Assembly: GCA_028023455.1 (NCBI GenBank)
Contig: JAQFVV010000320.1
Location: 932,001-996,000, forward strand
Source of the DNA: Epiperipatus broadwayi
Taxonomy: Eukaryota; Onychophora; Udeonychophora; Euonychophora; Peripatidae
Reading direction: 5' to 3'
Length of the DNA stretch: 64,000 nucleotides
The notes under the pieces were generated by a model that saw only the letters and a program-made list of their open reading frames with translations, did no database searches and had not been told where the DNA came from. Position numbers and translations under genes: made by a program. How positions within the stretch are numbered: position 1 is the first letter of the stretch; each line of letters opens with the position of its first letter. Below are positions 34,499 to 45,473 of this stretch, piece after piece.

Positions 34499-35057
34499 AA
34501 TCCAAAACAAAGCAAAACTCCCCATATAGTAGTGCCATCTTGTGCTAACAAGAGCAATCAATGGATGCCAGAAGGCTTGTGCATAAAATCCCTATCTAGT
34601 GCCTACTCATCCAATATCCCCAGACTAGTTTCTGGCTTGTGGCCTTCATCAGTGAGGAGCATTGGATCTGAGAGCACTGCACCTAGATCTTAGGATCTAA
34701 TGCAACCCTCCAGCACCCACCTTTTAACCCTATTTAACTACAAAACTATGAGAATGAAATTGAAAACACTATTAATATTTTCAATCCAAGCTCAATAGTG
34801 TTTTCAATTTCATTCTCATAGTTTTGTAGTTAAATAGAGTTAAAAGGTGGGTGCTGGAGGGTTGCATTAGATCCTAAGATCTAGGTGCAGTGCTCTCAGA
34901 TCCAAGGCTCCTCACTGATGAAGGCCACAAGCCAGAAACTTGTCTGGGGATATTGGATGAGTAGGCACTAGATAAGGATTTTATGCACAAGCCTTCTGGC
35001 ATCCATTGATTGCTCTTGTTAGTACAAGATGGCACTACTAGAGTTTTGCTTTGTTTT
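34499..35057. mobile_element. Foldback element A, full palindromic copy
   Basis: This is the best copy of the family. The left arm (34499-34773) begins caatccaaaacaaagcaaaa and the right arm (34794-35057) is its complement with few differences, around a 20-base loop (aatattttcaatccaagctc). The arms carry gtagtgcc near the ends, catccaatatccccagac, gatctgagagcactgcacc and ggatctaatgcaaccctcc. The motif aagataaagttaaa occurs on both sides (about 34484 and 35105), a possible target duplication. No transposase is encoded; frames such as 34874-35074 are products of the palindrome. It is presumably moved by a transposase encoded elsewhere. Confidence 0.75.
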
Positions 35058-35234
35058 GGATTGCTTAATAACAATTATTGTGCTAGTATGAGATAGTGAT
35101 CATGTGAAGATAAAGTTAAATAACCTACTTGGAATTCAGATAATAAATGAACAAGCAACAATCTATTAATTACAACAACAAATATTATAAAATAATATAA
35201 CAATTTATATTTACATCTATGTATTAGTACAATT

Positions 35235-35295
35235 GAGTGAAACAGACAAAACTCTCCATACAATAGTGCCACTATTCATCATGTGATGTTACAAT
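35235..35295 (+). mobile_element. Foldback element A, end fragment
   Basis: The segment aaaactctccatacaatagt followed by gccactattcatcatgtg holds the inner terminal motif of the family fused directly to part of its outer end. The rest is deleted. Confidence 0.5.
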
Positions 35296-35727
35296 TGAGT
35301 GACAGAAAATCTTTGTTTATTCATAAGAATTTATAAAAGTTTTATATCAGTTTTATTGATTTATCTATTTTATATTCAATTAAGCTCAATTGTATTTTAC
35401 ACTGGAAGAATTTTGAATTAAGATAAATGTATACCCATAAGGTTTTTTATTTAATATTCTCAAATTTATCCGATTTATTTCCATTAAGCTCCTTTCCTTG
35501 TGATTAAAAGTTATTGAATCTACATAATTTATTAATCCATTTATGCTAGATTATTTTCATTTGACAAACAATTATTTAGATGTCAGGTTTGCTGGCGCAA
35601 TCAAGTATATCAAGCCTCATATATTGTAGCATCTGCAATCAATTAGTAAGGAGAATCATTACTAATAATTAAGGCACTTTTATATTTACAACTCCATAAA
35701 CGCTAGATCTATGGAAGTTTCTGGGTG
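35296..35727. other. AT-rich spacer between foldback copies
   Basis: No feature was recognised. Confidence 0.4.
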
Positions 35728-36135
35728 GGGGACTAAGACACCAAAATGTATGGGTACTGAACTGAGTTCAGACCTATACGACTATATAAGCTAATGAGCT
35801 TGGATTGAAAATATTATTTGTTTTCCAATTTTATTCTCATAGTTTTGTAGTTAAGTAGAGATAAAAGGTGTCTACTGGAGGGTTGCATTAGATCCTACGA
35901 TATAGGTGCAGTGCTCTCAAATCCAAGGCTCCATACTGATGAAAGCCATAAGCTAGAAACTAGTCTGGGGGTATTGGATGAGTAGACACTAGATAAGGAT
36001 TTTATGCACAAGCCTTCAGCATCCATTAATTACTCTGGCTTGCCCTGAGTGGCAATACTGTATGGAGAGTTTTGCTTGTTTTAATAACAGCTATGAGCCA
36101 GTATAAGAAATGGTGATCATGTTATGTTTAGTGGC
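35728..36135. mobile_element. Foldback element A, right-arm copy with outer end
   Basis: Begins with the internal block agacaccaaaatgtatggg and gactatataagctaatgag, then the right arm (ggagggttgcattagatcc, ggatgagtagacactag, ctgtatggagagttttgc) and the outer end aaatggtgatcatgttatg to gtttagtgg. The structure is like 25019-25440 but with the outer end retained. Confidence 0.65.
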
Positions 36136-36479
36136 TTAATATGAAAAGATATAGGATTACAATGGGATAGCATATGCTTGAACAAAGAGTGTAACTTCAA
36201 TACCAAGTTTGAAAATATTCTTTTCAACCAGCACAAGCTCAGACAGTTGTTTGTTGCTGAGTGAAAGTGAACTAACCTATACACATGCTATTGAAAAATA
36301 TCTGTTGAAAAATAGCAAAGTTTCAGAATAGTACAGAAGCAATGAAATAAAAAAAAGCAGGAATAAAAATGCAAGCAGAGAAAATGAAAGAAGATAATGC
36401 TGATAGCACCTGGACATGCTATTGTTGAGGAAAACAGTGACATAAAAATAAGTATAAATATAAAAATGGCTGCTGTCAT

Positions 36480-36900
36480 AATTGTAAGTTGAGGATCATT
36501 TGTCTTGAATTTATTTCAATATATGTTATTTCACATTCATATGGTATTTCATAGATGCAGTTTTTTCTTTTCAGCATTTCAAGTTTAGGCTTTGTAAATG
36601 TTAGAATTCCTCATAGTGTGGTATGGTCTGGAAAACTGTTCTGATGTTATACTGATTACAGATTTTTCCTTAATTTGTCTGATATTTTTGGAATGTATGG
36701 GTACACTATAGTACCAATAATTGTCTTTTCTCTTGATGGTTCTTTTTGTTGTCTATTTAACATTTTTTTAATAACAGCTGATGGATAACCATTTTTCATA
36801 AAAATTTGTTCTATATAGATCTTTTCTTTTCCAAATTGCTGTTTTCTGAACAAACTTTTTTTGCTCTGTTCCACAGTGATAGTGAACATCATTTTTTGTG
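36480..36900 (-). mobile_element. Penelope-like element fragment, reverse orientation
   Basis: Minus-strand frame 36892-36656 reads SLFRKQQFGKEKIYIEQIF, MKNGYPSAVIKKMLNR and IIGTIVYPYIPKISDKLRK. In the next frame down to about 36500 it reads TFTKPKLEMLKRKNCIYEIP and EIYIEINSRQ. This is the RT C-terminus and the linker leading to the GIY-YIG endonuclease, with the start of that domain degenerate (EIYIEINSR where GRTYIGETSR is expected). The plus-strand endonuclease at 36942 lies immediately beyond its 5' end in opposite orientation. Confidence 0.7.
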
Positions 36901-36941
36901 TTTCTGGTGTGACTGGATGTATAGGCTAGGTATTTTTCTGT

Positions 36942-37293
36942 ATGTGTAGGTTTTCAATAACTCTAGTTTTGATTTTGCCATGTGGAAGAACATATATTGG
37001 TGAGACCAGCCATCCCATTGAAAGGTACTTGCAAGAACATAAACTGATGATTAGAAGAGAGAAAACAGATGTGTCCAAGGTAGCAGACAATGTATGTACC
37101 AATGAACATACATTTGATTGGGAAAATACAAAAATATTGGATAGAGAAGAAAAGGTGCAAAGACAAAAATTTAAAGAAGCTGCTCACATGACAATGACAA
37201 AAAATCCCATAAGCCAACCTAGTGTGACTATACATAATGTATGGAAACCACTAATCAACTTTGCTCTTAGGAAACAGTGGAGAAATCAGACAA
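36942..37293 (+). mobile_element. Penelope-like element fragment: GIY-YIG endonuclease
   Basis: The plus frame 36942-37310 encodes a nearly complete GIY-YIG endonuclease domain. It contains CGRTYIGETSHPIERYLQEH (the YIG motif with the following R and H), VCTNEHTFDWENTKILDRE and KFKEAAHMTMTKNPISQPSV, ending NVWKPLI. It carries the Glu of the LDRE segment and the final Asn of the fold. In Penelope elements this domain nicks the target for reverse transcription. Only the 3' part of the element is here, without stops inside the domain, so it may be younger than the others. The frame runs on into a tRNA-like sequence at 37293. Confidence 0.75.
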
Positions 37294-37372
37294 ATGGCTC
37301 AGTTGGTTAGAGCATTACCTTAAAATTCAATAATCAAAAATTTAAGGACCCAGGTTCGAATACCATGCTAAT
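37293..37372 (+). mobile_element. tRNA-like sequence (SINE head) after the Penelope fragment
   Basis: Has an A box tggctcagttggttagagc at 37295 and a B box ggttcgaatacc at 37353, about 58 bases apart, as in tRNA genes. The acceptor stem is not convincing, and the anticodon arm (cattaccttaaaattcaat) is loose. It is therefore more likely a SINE head or a tRNA-like part of a retroelement than a working tRNA. It is of a different family from the SINEs at 32.2 and 53.2 kb. Confidence 0.5.
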
Positions 37373-37436
37373 ATTGTCACTGGTCAGACCAGCAACACCT
37401 GAAGAAGAGGGGAGAATAATACCTCTTAAAACATTG

Positions 37437-37560
37437 TGCATATACTAACCTGTTTGCTGTGATATTACTAACAGTTGGTGCATATACTAACTTGTTGCTG
37501 TGATATTACTAACAGTTGGTGAATAACCTGTTAGCTGTGATATTACTAGCAATTGAATGT
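37437..37560 (+). repeat. Tandem repeat of about 41-bp units
   Basis: Three units share tgctgtgatattactaacag and tgcatatactaac or a shortened form: about 37437-37478, 37479-37519 and 37520-37556. It lies downstream of the tRNA-like head and may be its 3' tail. Confidence 0.6.
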
Positions 37561-37679
37561 ATTTGGAATATTTAAATAAAATTAAACTTTTCTAAAGACT
37601 ATCAGCACACATATTAGATGATGAAAATAGTCCAATATAAAAATACAACAAGAACACCATCATCACAAACCTTCAGGAA

Positions 37680-39084
37680 AACACATAATTATCTTAATTG
37701 TGGATTGTCAACAATTTGTAAAAAGAAATGACTGAAAAGGATTTGCCAGCAAATAGTAAATTGGGGAAGTAGTTTTGAATGCTCTGAATGTAAAAAAAAT
37801 ATAACAAAAATAGCTAATGAGACGGGCATATCACTCATTTCTTTTAAGAATTGGGCAGCTATTAGTGAAAAATGAAACAATAAGATACAAATTAAAAAAA
37901 CTAATGTAGTAATTACAGATGTAAATGGAAATCCTATTAACATCAAATGAGTAATATTAATGCCAGGAAAAATAAAAAGCCACATAAAAAATTACTACTA
38001 TATGTAGTAATTAAAAATATTTCTATATTGGGATGTAACTAGTTTAAACCTTCGGGAATTAGGATAAATGTTATAAAAAGAGTGAAACTAGAAGTAGAAA
38101 TAAAACATAAATTTCATCATCTCTTTAAATTTCAGATCAACAGACTGAAAGACAAAATCAGCAGAAATAGAGTTAATGGATAATGCATAACAAGTTGTCT
38201 GAAGACCTAAGAAGGTTCGTTAAACTTAATGTGAACAAAGTACTAAAATACATAGTAAACAAGGTTATCATCACACTGACAAAAGAATCAGCCTAGGCAA
38301 CATCCATTGTCACTGTCTTAAAGCTGGATGGTATTGTAAGGATATGTGTTATTATTGTGAAACAGTAAAAAAAGCATCAATAAAAGAGCCTATCCCACAC
38401 CAAGGGTAAGAGAAGTATTAGCTTCTCTATAAAAAACTTTATACTTCACCAAATTAGATTTGCAGTTGGCATTTTACCAAATTCTTGTTATTGCCAAAAC
38501 AGGGAGTTGCTTACAATAAATATGCACATGGATCTGTTCAAATTTAATAAGTTACATCTAATACTTTCTAACATAAAGTAAAAAGTCTTTTAAGAGAAAT
38601 TAGTTATACTCTATTTGGATATGTAAAGTAAAAAGTCTTTTAAGAGGAATTAGTTATCCTGATAGCAGCTGAAAGTGGATGCAGTTAAGTGAATGGGTAA
38701 ACACTGTGTATGATAAGTTAAACAGATTTGGAGCTAGGCTCAATGCTTCTAAGTGTATTTGGTCAGCAAAATAAATAGAGGATAATGTCCAAATCCAGAG
38801 AAAGCCACTGCAGTTAAAAATTCCCCAAAACCAACAAATGTTAAGCAGTTGCAAGCTTTTTAAGCTTAGTGAACTTATCTAACACTTCCTGAAAAGCAAA
38901 TCTCAAAAAATCACCCCTCTTATGAACTGTTAAAAAACTCTGAAATGGAAAATGGGGAATTTAGTAAGGCAATGCTTTTAGAAAAATAAAAGATTTGCTG
39001 GTATCTGATAAATTATTAGTACATTATTGTGAATAATAAGAAGTGGTGATTGCAAAAAGCCTGACTTTAATATTGGTGCTACAG
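37680..39084 (+). mobile_element. Ty3/gypsy element, 5' part: protease region and reverse transcriptase
   Basis: Read on the plus strand with many stops. A stretch near 37905-37975 (VVITDVNGNPINI, then VILMPGKIKSH) may be the aspartic protease region. From about 38330, pieces KDMCYYC, EPIPH, YFTKLDLQLAFYQILV and later SVFGQQ and KFPKTN follow the order of a Ty3/gypsy reverse transcriptase. A segment of about 51 bp is duplicated near 38573-38662. The element is interrupted at 39085 by a foldback insertion within the frame that continues at 39521. It is dead. No 5' LTR was recognised. Confidence 0.65.
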
Positions 39085-39088
39085 TGTG

Positions 39089-39520
39089 TTAAACCATTAA
39101 ACATCACATGATAATCATTCTTTATGCTTATACAAGTTAACACAGTCAAAATTTTCTTTATAGTAGCATCACTCAGTACAAGCCAGAGTAATCAATAGAT
39201 ACAAGAAAATTTGGGCCTAAAATCCCTATCTAGTTCATACTCATCCAATATTCCCAGAATAGTTTCTAGCTTATGGCTTTTATCAGTGAGAAGCCTTGAA
39301 TCTGAGAGCACTGCACCTAGATATCAGGATCTAATGCAACCCTCCAGAAGCTACCTTTTACCTTATTAGCTAACTATAAAACTTTGAGTCTTCTCATATC
39401 CAATACTCACTGATGAAAGACACAAGATAGGCGATAGGGAATTTATGCACAAACCTTCTTGCATCAATTAATTATTCTGTATTGCACTGAGTGGTGCTAC
39501 TTTATGGAGAGTTTTGCCTC
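39089..39520. mobile_element. Foldback element A inserted in the gypsy RNase H region
   Basis: Starts ttaaaccattaaacatcac (the outer end of family A) and ends cactgagtggtgctac... to gagagttttgcctc. It is flanked by tgtg at 39085-39088 and 39521-39524. Removing the element and one tgtg rejoins the gypsy frame across ...GATVCYRMYGDEL..., so this is a clean insertion with a 4-bp duplication. Its right outer end is missing. Confidence 0.7.
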
Positions 39521-40301
39521 TGTGCTACAGGATGTATGGAGATGAATTGTGTATTGCATACACTTCCAGAACACTTTCATTGGCTAAAAAAAACTATAGA
39601 AAATTGAACAAGGAGACTCTTGCAATAGTATTTGCAGTAAAAAATTCCACCAGTATGTTTATGGGTGACCATTCAAAATTTACACATATCATAGACTTCA
39701 ACTAGGGGTGCTTGGAAAAAAAATAGACTCCAAATTATACTAGCCAATGTATGATCAGATGGATTAATACTCTCATGCCATATGACTTGGCAATATTGTA
39801 GCTTGAAAGCAGATAAAGCATGTGATTGCACTTTCTAGAACTCCAAATACAAACACATGCAAATCATATAATACATATATAAACTACATAAATGTTAACA
39901 ATGTCTAGAGTAATGAACAGCAATGTTATAGTAGAATGGACAAGAAATGATGCCAGCTACTAATTACTTAAAAAAATTTGATTAAATAAGGATGTCCTAA
40001 AAAGTGATCAAACTATGTAGTACCACAAGTTTAGAATGGTCAGAAAAGTTTGTTTATTATGACAGACTAAGAATTAATTCCAAATTAGGGGAGAAAACAT
40101 ATACTACTGTAGCTACATGAAGGATATCCCGAAATAATACTCATGAAAAAACTAATTTATGTTTTATAGCTAGACATGAAAAGTAACATAGAAGAAACCA
40201 TAAAAAAATGTCAAGCTTGTCAAGAAAAGGCCAGGTCACCCATTAAAAAGTTCCAGCTTTAGGTCAAAGCAACAAAAGCATGGGAGGGTGTCTATATAGA
40301 C
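39521..40301 (+). mobile_element. Ty3/gypsy element, RNase H and start of integrase
   Basis: Frame 39514-39705 reads CIAYTSRTLSLAKKNYRKLN, KETLAIVFAVKNSTSMFMG and a degenerate THIIDFN, the RNase H region typical of gypsy polyproteins. Near 40190-40301 the integrase zinc-binding end appears (KCQACQEKARSPIKKF) and then KATKAWEGVYID, the start of the catalytic core with its first Asp. Stops are frequent. At 40302 a hAT MITE interrupts the core. Confidence 0.7.
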
Positions 40302-40787
40302 CAGGGGTTCCCAACCTAATGTACCTGTACCCCAGGGGATACAGGAAGCTTGTCCAGGAAGTATGATAAATAACATAAATAAGTATATTGTTATTAAAAT
40401 ATTTTACAAATAGTTAATATGACATTTCCAGGCTATTCCATATTGTTACTGTCAGCCACATCAATCATATTTCAGGTCTTATTTTGGACATGGACACAAT
40501 GAGGTAGCACAGACGTTTTCTCACTGCAGGATCCAATAACTCAAAATGCCCAGTTAAGATTTATTTATCGAGTAAAACTTATATGAAAACTTAATCAATG
40601 TTTATTTATTATAAGGAAAAGCAAGTACCAGATAATTTACTAAAAGCCAAAGATGTATGATGACCAAATGACCATACAATGCTTTTAAAAAACTTAGTTG
40701 TTTATTTCTTATTATAATGAACAGGGTGCATGGGATAATTTACTAAAAACTAAGGAGTATGGGGACCAAAAATGTTAGGAATCCCTA
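40302..40787. mobile_element. Non-autonomous hAT element inserted in the gypsy integrase
   Basis: Ends caggggttcccaacc and, inverted, tagggattcctaac, hAT-type. It is flanked by atatagac (40294-40301) and acatagac (40788-40795), an 8-bp duplication with one difference. Removing it rejoins gtctatatagac with catatgaggcctttcaa, restoring the integrase reading ...GVYIDHMRPFNKY.... It has no coding capacity and belongs to a different subfamily from 6139 and 44419. Confidence 0.8.
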
Positions 40788-41712
40788 ACATAGACCATAT
40801 GAGGCCTTTCAATAAATATATATAGTCATTGTTGCCATTGACTGGTATTCCAAATGGATGAAATACTAAATAGTAAAAAATGCCAATGCAGAAAATGTGA
40901 TAAAAATACTTAACAAATTTTTCACTGTAAAGGTTATCCTGAATTTATGGTTATAGAGAACAGTGCTGGATTTGGTTTGATGCAATTAATGGATTTTCTA
41001 GCTCAGAAGAAGATATGATATGTTTTAACACAGCACCCCAATTACCAGAAAAAGCCATTCAACATCTTAAATGCACATTAAATAGAAAGGAATATGTTGA
41101 CTTACATGAAGCATTAATGACTGATGTTTTATCAACACTTCACACTGAGCTCACTTACAAAGAAAACTCTGGTGGAATTATTAATGAAGTAGCATATGAG
41201 AATACACATATATCAATATTGATTCCAGTCAAAGCTAAGAAGGAGATAAAAATTGAAAATGTCAAGTTCAATATAGGATAGACTGTCTGGATAAGGAATA
41301 TACTGAGAAAAAATGGATACTGGGAATTATAAGTAAGCTATTATCTATCATATCCATGAAATTGAATTGGAAGACAGTAGAGAATTAAGACAGCACATTA
41401 ACCATATAAAAAAATGTTATATTGACTTGACAGAGGTAGTGGGAATACTAGTTCAGCTACTATTCATGTTGAAGATTTATTAGATGTTTTCTAATACCAA
41501 AACAGATGCAGAAGAAAAATTTTCAAGTCAAGACTCTCAGGATGTGTGTGCTGAATTAAATGTTGAATCATAGCATGAAGAAAAAATGCTTCTCTCTACA
41601 GAAGAAGAAGAAAAAACCTTCCCTAGAAAGGCCAGAGTATAAAAAAAATCTGCAAAGTTGCAAGATTATATCTACAATGAAACTCTTTACTTCTAGAGTA
41701 AAGGCGAGATAT
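40788..41712 (+). mobile_element. Ty3/gypsy element, integrase remainder and 3' end
   Basis: After the hAT insertion the integrase continues as MRPFNKYI and, in another frame, a broken IVDWYSKW-like piece. Frame 41015-41281 reads PQLPEKAIQHLKCTLNRKEY and SILIPVKAKKEIKIENVKF, the C-terminal region. Near 41640-41700 a tail KLQDYIYNETLYF precedes a purine tract agtaaaggcgagat. This order is usual just before a gypsy 3' LTR. Confidence 0.65.
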
Positions 41713-42340
41713 TGTCATGTATTGACTAGTTTGTACAATAAATAAAGCTACATATGCATGTGAGTGTATAACTGGTCAGTATATTTGTAATTATTCTAGA
41801 AATAATGCAAATGCCTAATATTTAAAATTATATAAATTATCAATTTGATGTAGATATGCTAGTTTGCAAAGGATAATAATAAACTGTTTATGCAAATTAA
41901 CAGGACTATCAAAAACTGTTTGCACAACTTAATGACATAGAGTTAGAGATAGCCAAAAAGTAGTTTAGTGATTTAATGTTGTGTGAGCAGTAAGGTGTTC
42001 GTAGTAAAATATACTAAAAAGTTATGGTGAAAAGTTAATAAAGAAGAACTTACAGAGTGAAATAAAAAACTATAACATAGACATGCAATATTATAGTTCA
42101 AATCTAATAAGAACTGTGTATGCATGATTTAGATTGTTTAATTTTAGGAATTCAACCAACAAGACTCTAATTGAAAACACTAATTACTAATATTATATAT
42201 TCTGAGTAATAAATTTGTTAAGTTAGTAAAACTTTTTGTATATTATTCCTAAAATAATTAACAAGTGTGTAGCTATCTTAGGTTAAATCTGGCCAAATAC
42301 ACAAACACCATGTATAAAATAATTTGCCCAGAAAACAATT
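41713..42340 (+). other. Possible gypsy 3' LTR and following spacer
   Basis: TGTCATGTATTGACTAG directly follows the presumed polypurine tract, as expected for an LTR start. I could not find its right end or a matching 5' LTR, so the extent is unknown and the LTR call is tentative. Confidence 0.35.
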
Positions 42341-42350
42341 GACACATAAC

Positions 42351-42605
42351 GTATTATGGGGAGACTAAAGCTTCCGTTCATATGAGGTTGCTACAACATA
42401 AATATGCGTACAATAAAGCACTCACAGATCCTTCCCACTTTTTCATTTTTGCGCAGCATAAAACTACTACGGGGCACTCATGTATACCGGACAATCTGCA
42501 AGTGATGTGCAGTGAGTAACATGAGATAAGAAGAAAAATTAAGGAGGCCTATTTCATTAATTTAGATGCAAACTCGTTAAATAAAAGAGACATGTTTTAC
42601 GCAAT
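42351..42605 (+). mobile_element. GIY-YIG endonuclease fragment of a third Penelope-like type
   Basis: The plus strand reads YYGETKASVHMRLLQHKYA (the YIG motif as YYGET with the following R), then SHFFIFAQHKTTTGHSCIPD, and after one stop HEIRRKIKEAYFINLDAN and SLNKR. The pattern Y.GET....R...H, then an H..GH segment, E.RR.IKEA..I and a late N is the GIY-YIG endonuclease of Penelope-like elements. The sequence differs clearly from the copies at 2.5 and 37 kb. No RT part was recognised next to it. Confidence 0.6.
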
Positions 42606-44418
42606 CTCAAAAAAATGGCAGACCTGATTTGAATAATTTGCATCTGTTGGTTTAAATAAATAAATTGAACATTGTTATTAGAACTATCTATCTATAGCTT
42701 TGAAAATTAAGGCATCGTTCCTTCGAAAATGCTAAGTATAGAAATAAATAGAATAATATAAATATATTGAGTTTTAGTGTTGAGATATTACCATAAAATA
42801 TCTGATCTTATTAAATTTATTTTCAAAGTCTGCTATATCTTAATTTAGAGATGAAACTTTTTTAAAATCATTTCATCATTTTAAGCATTACAAGAAAAAG
42901 CTCTTCACATTACAGTATATATATATATATAGCACAATAAAATCTGCCAATTATTTACAATTTTTTTACCTGCATATACAGGAATTTGAAGGATAAACCA
43001 CAATTTAATGGTTAGCCTATCCAGAAGTTGACTGTTTCTCTGTGAAAGTGTGGTTGGTGTAGACCTTTTGTCTTTGCTGTAAGCTATTTTAGGTTCCTTT
43101 AAGTATGTATAAGTATTGAACAAATCATTGATGGACATAATAATGTGATGACATTACTCTATCTATACTAAGAGGTATTCTTGACAATACCAGCTGAGTA
43201 TGCATTAGTAAAAATTAATATAATTCAACATGAAAATTTAAACTTAGCAATATGAGTTTATTAATTTGGAAAAAAAAGAACAAATAAGTATTTGTAGAAG
43301 GAATTCAATACATTATCTTATTATTATCTTAGCAATGAATGAAATAATCTTTATGTTCAAACTTAGTCTTCTTAAGAGCATGACTTAAGCTTCTTCACAT
43401 GCACCCAGTCTACTGGCAAATACTAGAATGTGCTTCCTTTTCTGTTTCTCTACTCACAGTGATTGGACAGATTTTGACAATTTTATATCATTTGCATAAT
43501 CTGCATAAATTAACATACAGCTGTATAATGAGAAGATGAATGCATGCTTTGCATATGTAAATTTTTTAGAGTGTTTACATTTTGGGGGAAATTTGTTTCC
43601 TGTATGAGTATAATTACAACAAATATATGAAACTTTATTTACAAAAGGAATAAAATATACATATATGCGTACTCACACATAGTCAGACAGTACCGAGATC
43701 ATAAAGCATTTAAATGGATATGTACTAATAATCACTTTATTTTTTCTAGATTAAACTGCCGATGAAAATCTGACAAGAAGCTGATATCAGTTTTAAAAAT
43801 CTGGATAAGAGATTCTTCATTTGTCTGAATTTTAAAAGAAGGAAATTATTGGTGTCTAAATATCAGGAACATAACTATCTAATAATATAAACTTTCAGTA
43901 TTGATAGTATTAAGTATGATGATGGCATTCACATGAAAATGTAATAATAAAACTTCTAGAATCAACTGCATTGTAAATCAAAGAGGAATTAATATTACAA
44001 GTGAATGATACACAATAAGCTCATACAAAAAAAAAAGATCAAAAAGACTATGGAAGCCATTATATGCTTCAATACTTCATTTTTATCAAAACAATATATG
44101 GTGAACTTGACAAAAAAGATTTTTAACTAAGCATATCATGGGGTCATAAATCTAGAACTGAATGCTGGTGAATGGTCTACTGGAAAAGCTTATACTTGCA
44201 TTCTAAAGAAAGTCTTTCAACAAGTTTGCATTCCCCCAATTGTTAAACATGGCAGTAAAAATATAATTTGGAAAACGACAATATTATGTTATTTCTATAT
44301 AAAAATACACCACAGTTGTAGAATATTTAAATGTTTGGGAGACCATGAGATGTGAACACTATTTCCCAACAACACTTTCTTCTGCCAAGATAATATTGCT
44401 TCAAATTATGATATATAT
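42606..44418. other. Gene-free AT-rich DNA
   Basis: About 1.8 kb without a recognised gene or repeat. The minus frame 42905-43138 has no domain I know and is probably chance. Confidence 0.4.
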
Positions 44419-44847
44419 CAGGAGTGTCCAACAAGTCCATCGTGATCCACTGGTAAATCACGAGGCCAATCTGGGAAGAGTTGTCAGGTAATGAGTGAAA
44501 CAAATTTAGTCAAGGTTTTAAAATTATTTTTGCTTTTGTTCTAATTTTTTTTTCCAATTCTAGATAAGTGAAGTCCATTAAGCCGTAGCATTATTGAAAA
44601 TAATATTTTTAATCTTGATTTAATGTAGCTAATTTGAATTAATAAATATTGTTAATAATTACTCATGTTGCTTTAATTTCCCTGGACATGAGTTAAATAA
44701 TTGTTATTTTTTACTAGATAGATATATAAAAATAGAATGTATTTCACACCTTCCTCCACTTAGACTATGCCTATGACAACAAGTCAATCGCAACACATTT
44801 TTAAAATAAAAAGTAGATCTTATGAACACAAAAGTTGGCCACCCCTG
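44419..44847. mobile_element. Non-autonomous hAT element (MITE), copy 2
   Basis: Same family as 6139-6616: it starts caggagtgtccaac, ends gttggccacccctg, and is flanked on both sides by atatatat (44411-44418 and 44848-44855), an 8-bp duplication. It is about 50 bp shorter than copy 1 through internal deletions. No coding frame. Confidence 0.8.
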
Positions 44848-45411
44848 ATATATATGATCCATGCAATAGTATATGCTTTTGAAAAATATAAGAGTGATAA
44901 TGTACATTTATCATGGCTTTCTAATTATCTAATTAATATATAAGTGAACTGATGAAGTCAATCTTGAGCAATGAGAGAGAAGTTTATACTCACCAACAGT
45001 TATATTTGGAATTTCAAGGTCTTTTTTCTTGAGAAATGATTCAATATTCTTCTAAACTCTGTTCAAATATTATACTCTTTTTTTTCCGCACAATAATATT
45101 AATAATGTAATAATTCATTAAAATTTGCGATATACATTTTATTAAGAAGATTGCCTGCAATAAAATCATTTGCTAAATTGTAGTCTCTTGTTTCTTGTTT
45201 AGTTTTTCTTCATGCCTATCAAACTGTAAACTTTAATGCATAAATCCATACATATAATATAAGCAATTCTCGATGCAAACAATGGTTTTATACTATATTA
45301 GTAAAGATAACACAGGTATATTCATTATTTTATTCAACATCTGTATCTACTCAAAAAGAGAGAAGACCAAAATATAAATTTAATACAATTTAAAAAATAA
45401 TTTTGAGTTTT
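44848..45411. other. AT-rich DNA downstream of the GPA2-like exon
   Basis: No gene or repeat was recognised. The part nearest 45412 may be transcribed as 3' UTR if a more distant polyadenylation site is used. Confidence 0.4.
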
Positions 45412-45417
45412 TTTATT
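45412..45417 (-). terminator. Candidate polyadenylation signal of the GPA2-like gene
   Basis: AATAAA on the minus strand, about 60 bases after the stop codon at 45474-45476. The distance is suitable. The hexamer is common in such AT-rich DNA. Confidence 0.4.
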
Positions 45418-45473
45418 ATTCAACATATTTACAGCTTTATAAATAAATTATTACATAAAACTTTCATAATTAA

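Noticed and set aside
34499-35057. CRISPR array or other prokaryotic repeat system
   Set aside because: The repeats are transposon-like inverted arms in an intron-bearing eukaryotic sequence; there are no regular short repeats with unique spacers.
36963-37235. 90-codon minus-strand frame
   Set aside because: It is antisense to the GIY-YIG endonuclease frame, which shows clear family motifs.
37293-37372. Functional tRNA gene
   Set aside because: The A and B boxes are good but the acceptor and anticodon stems do not pair convincingly, and it is followed by a repeat tail.
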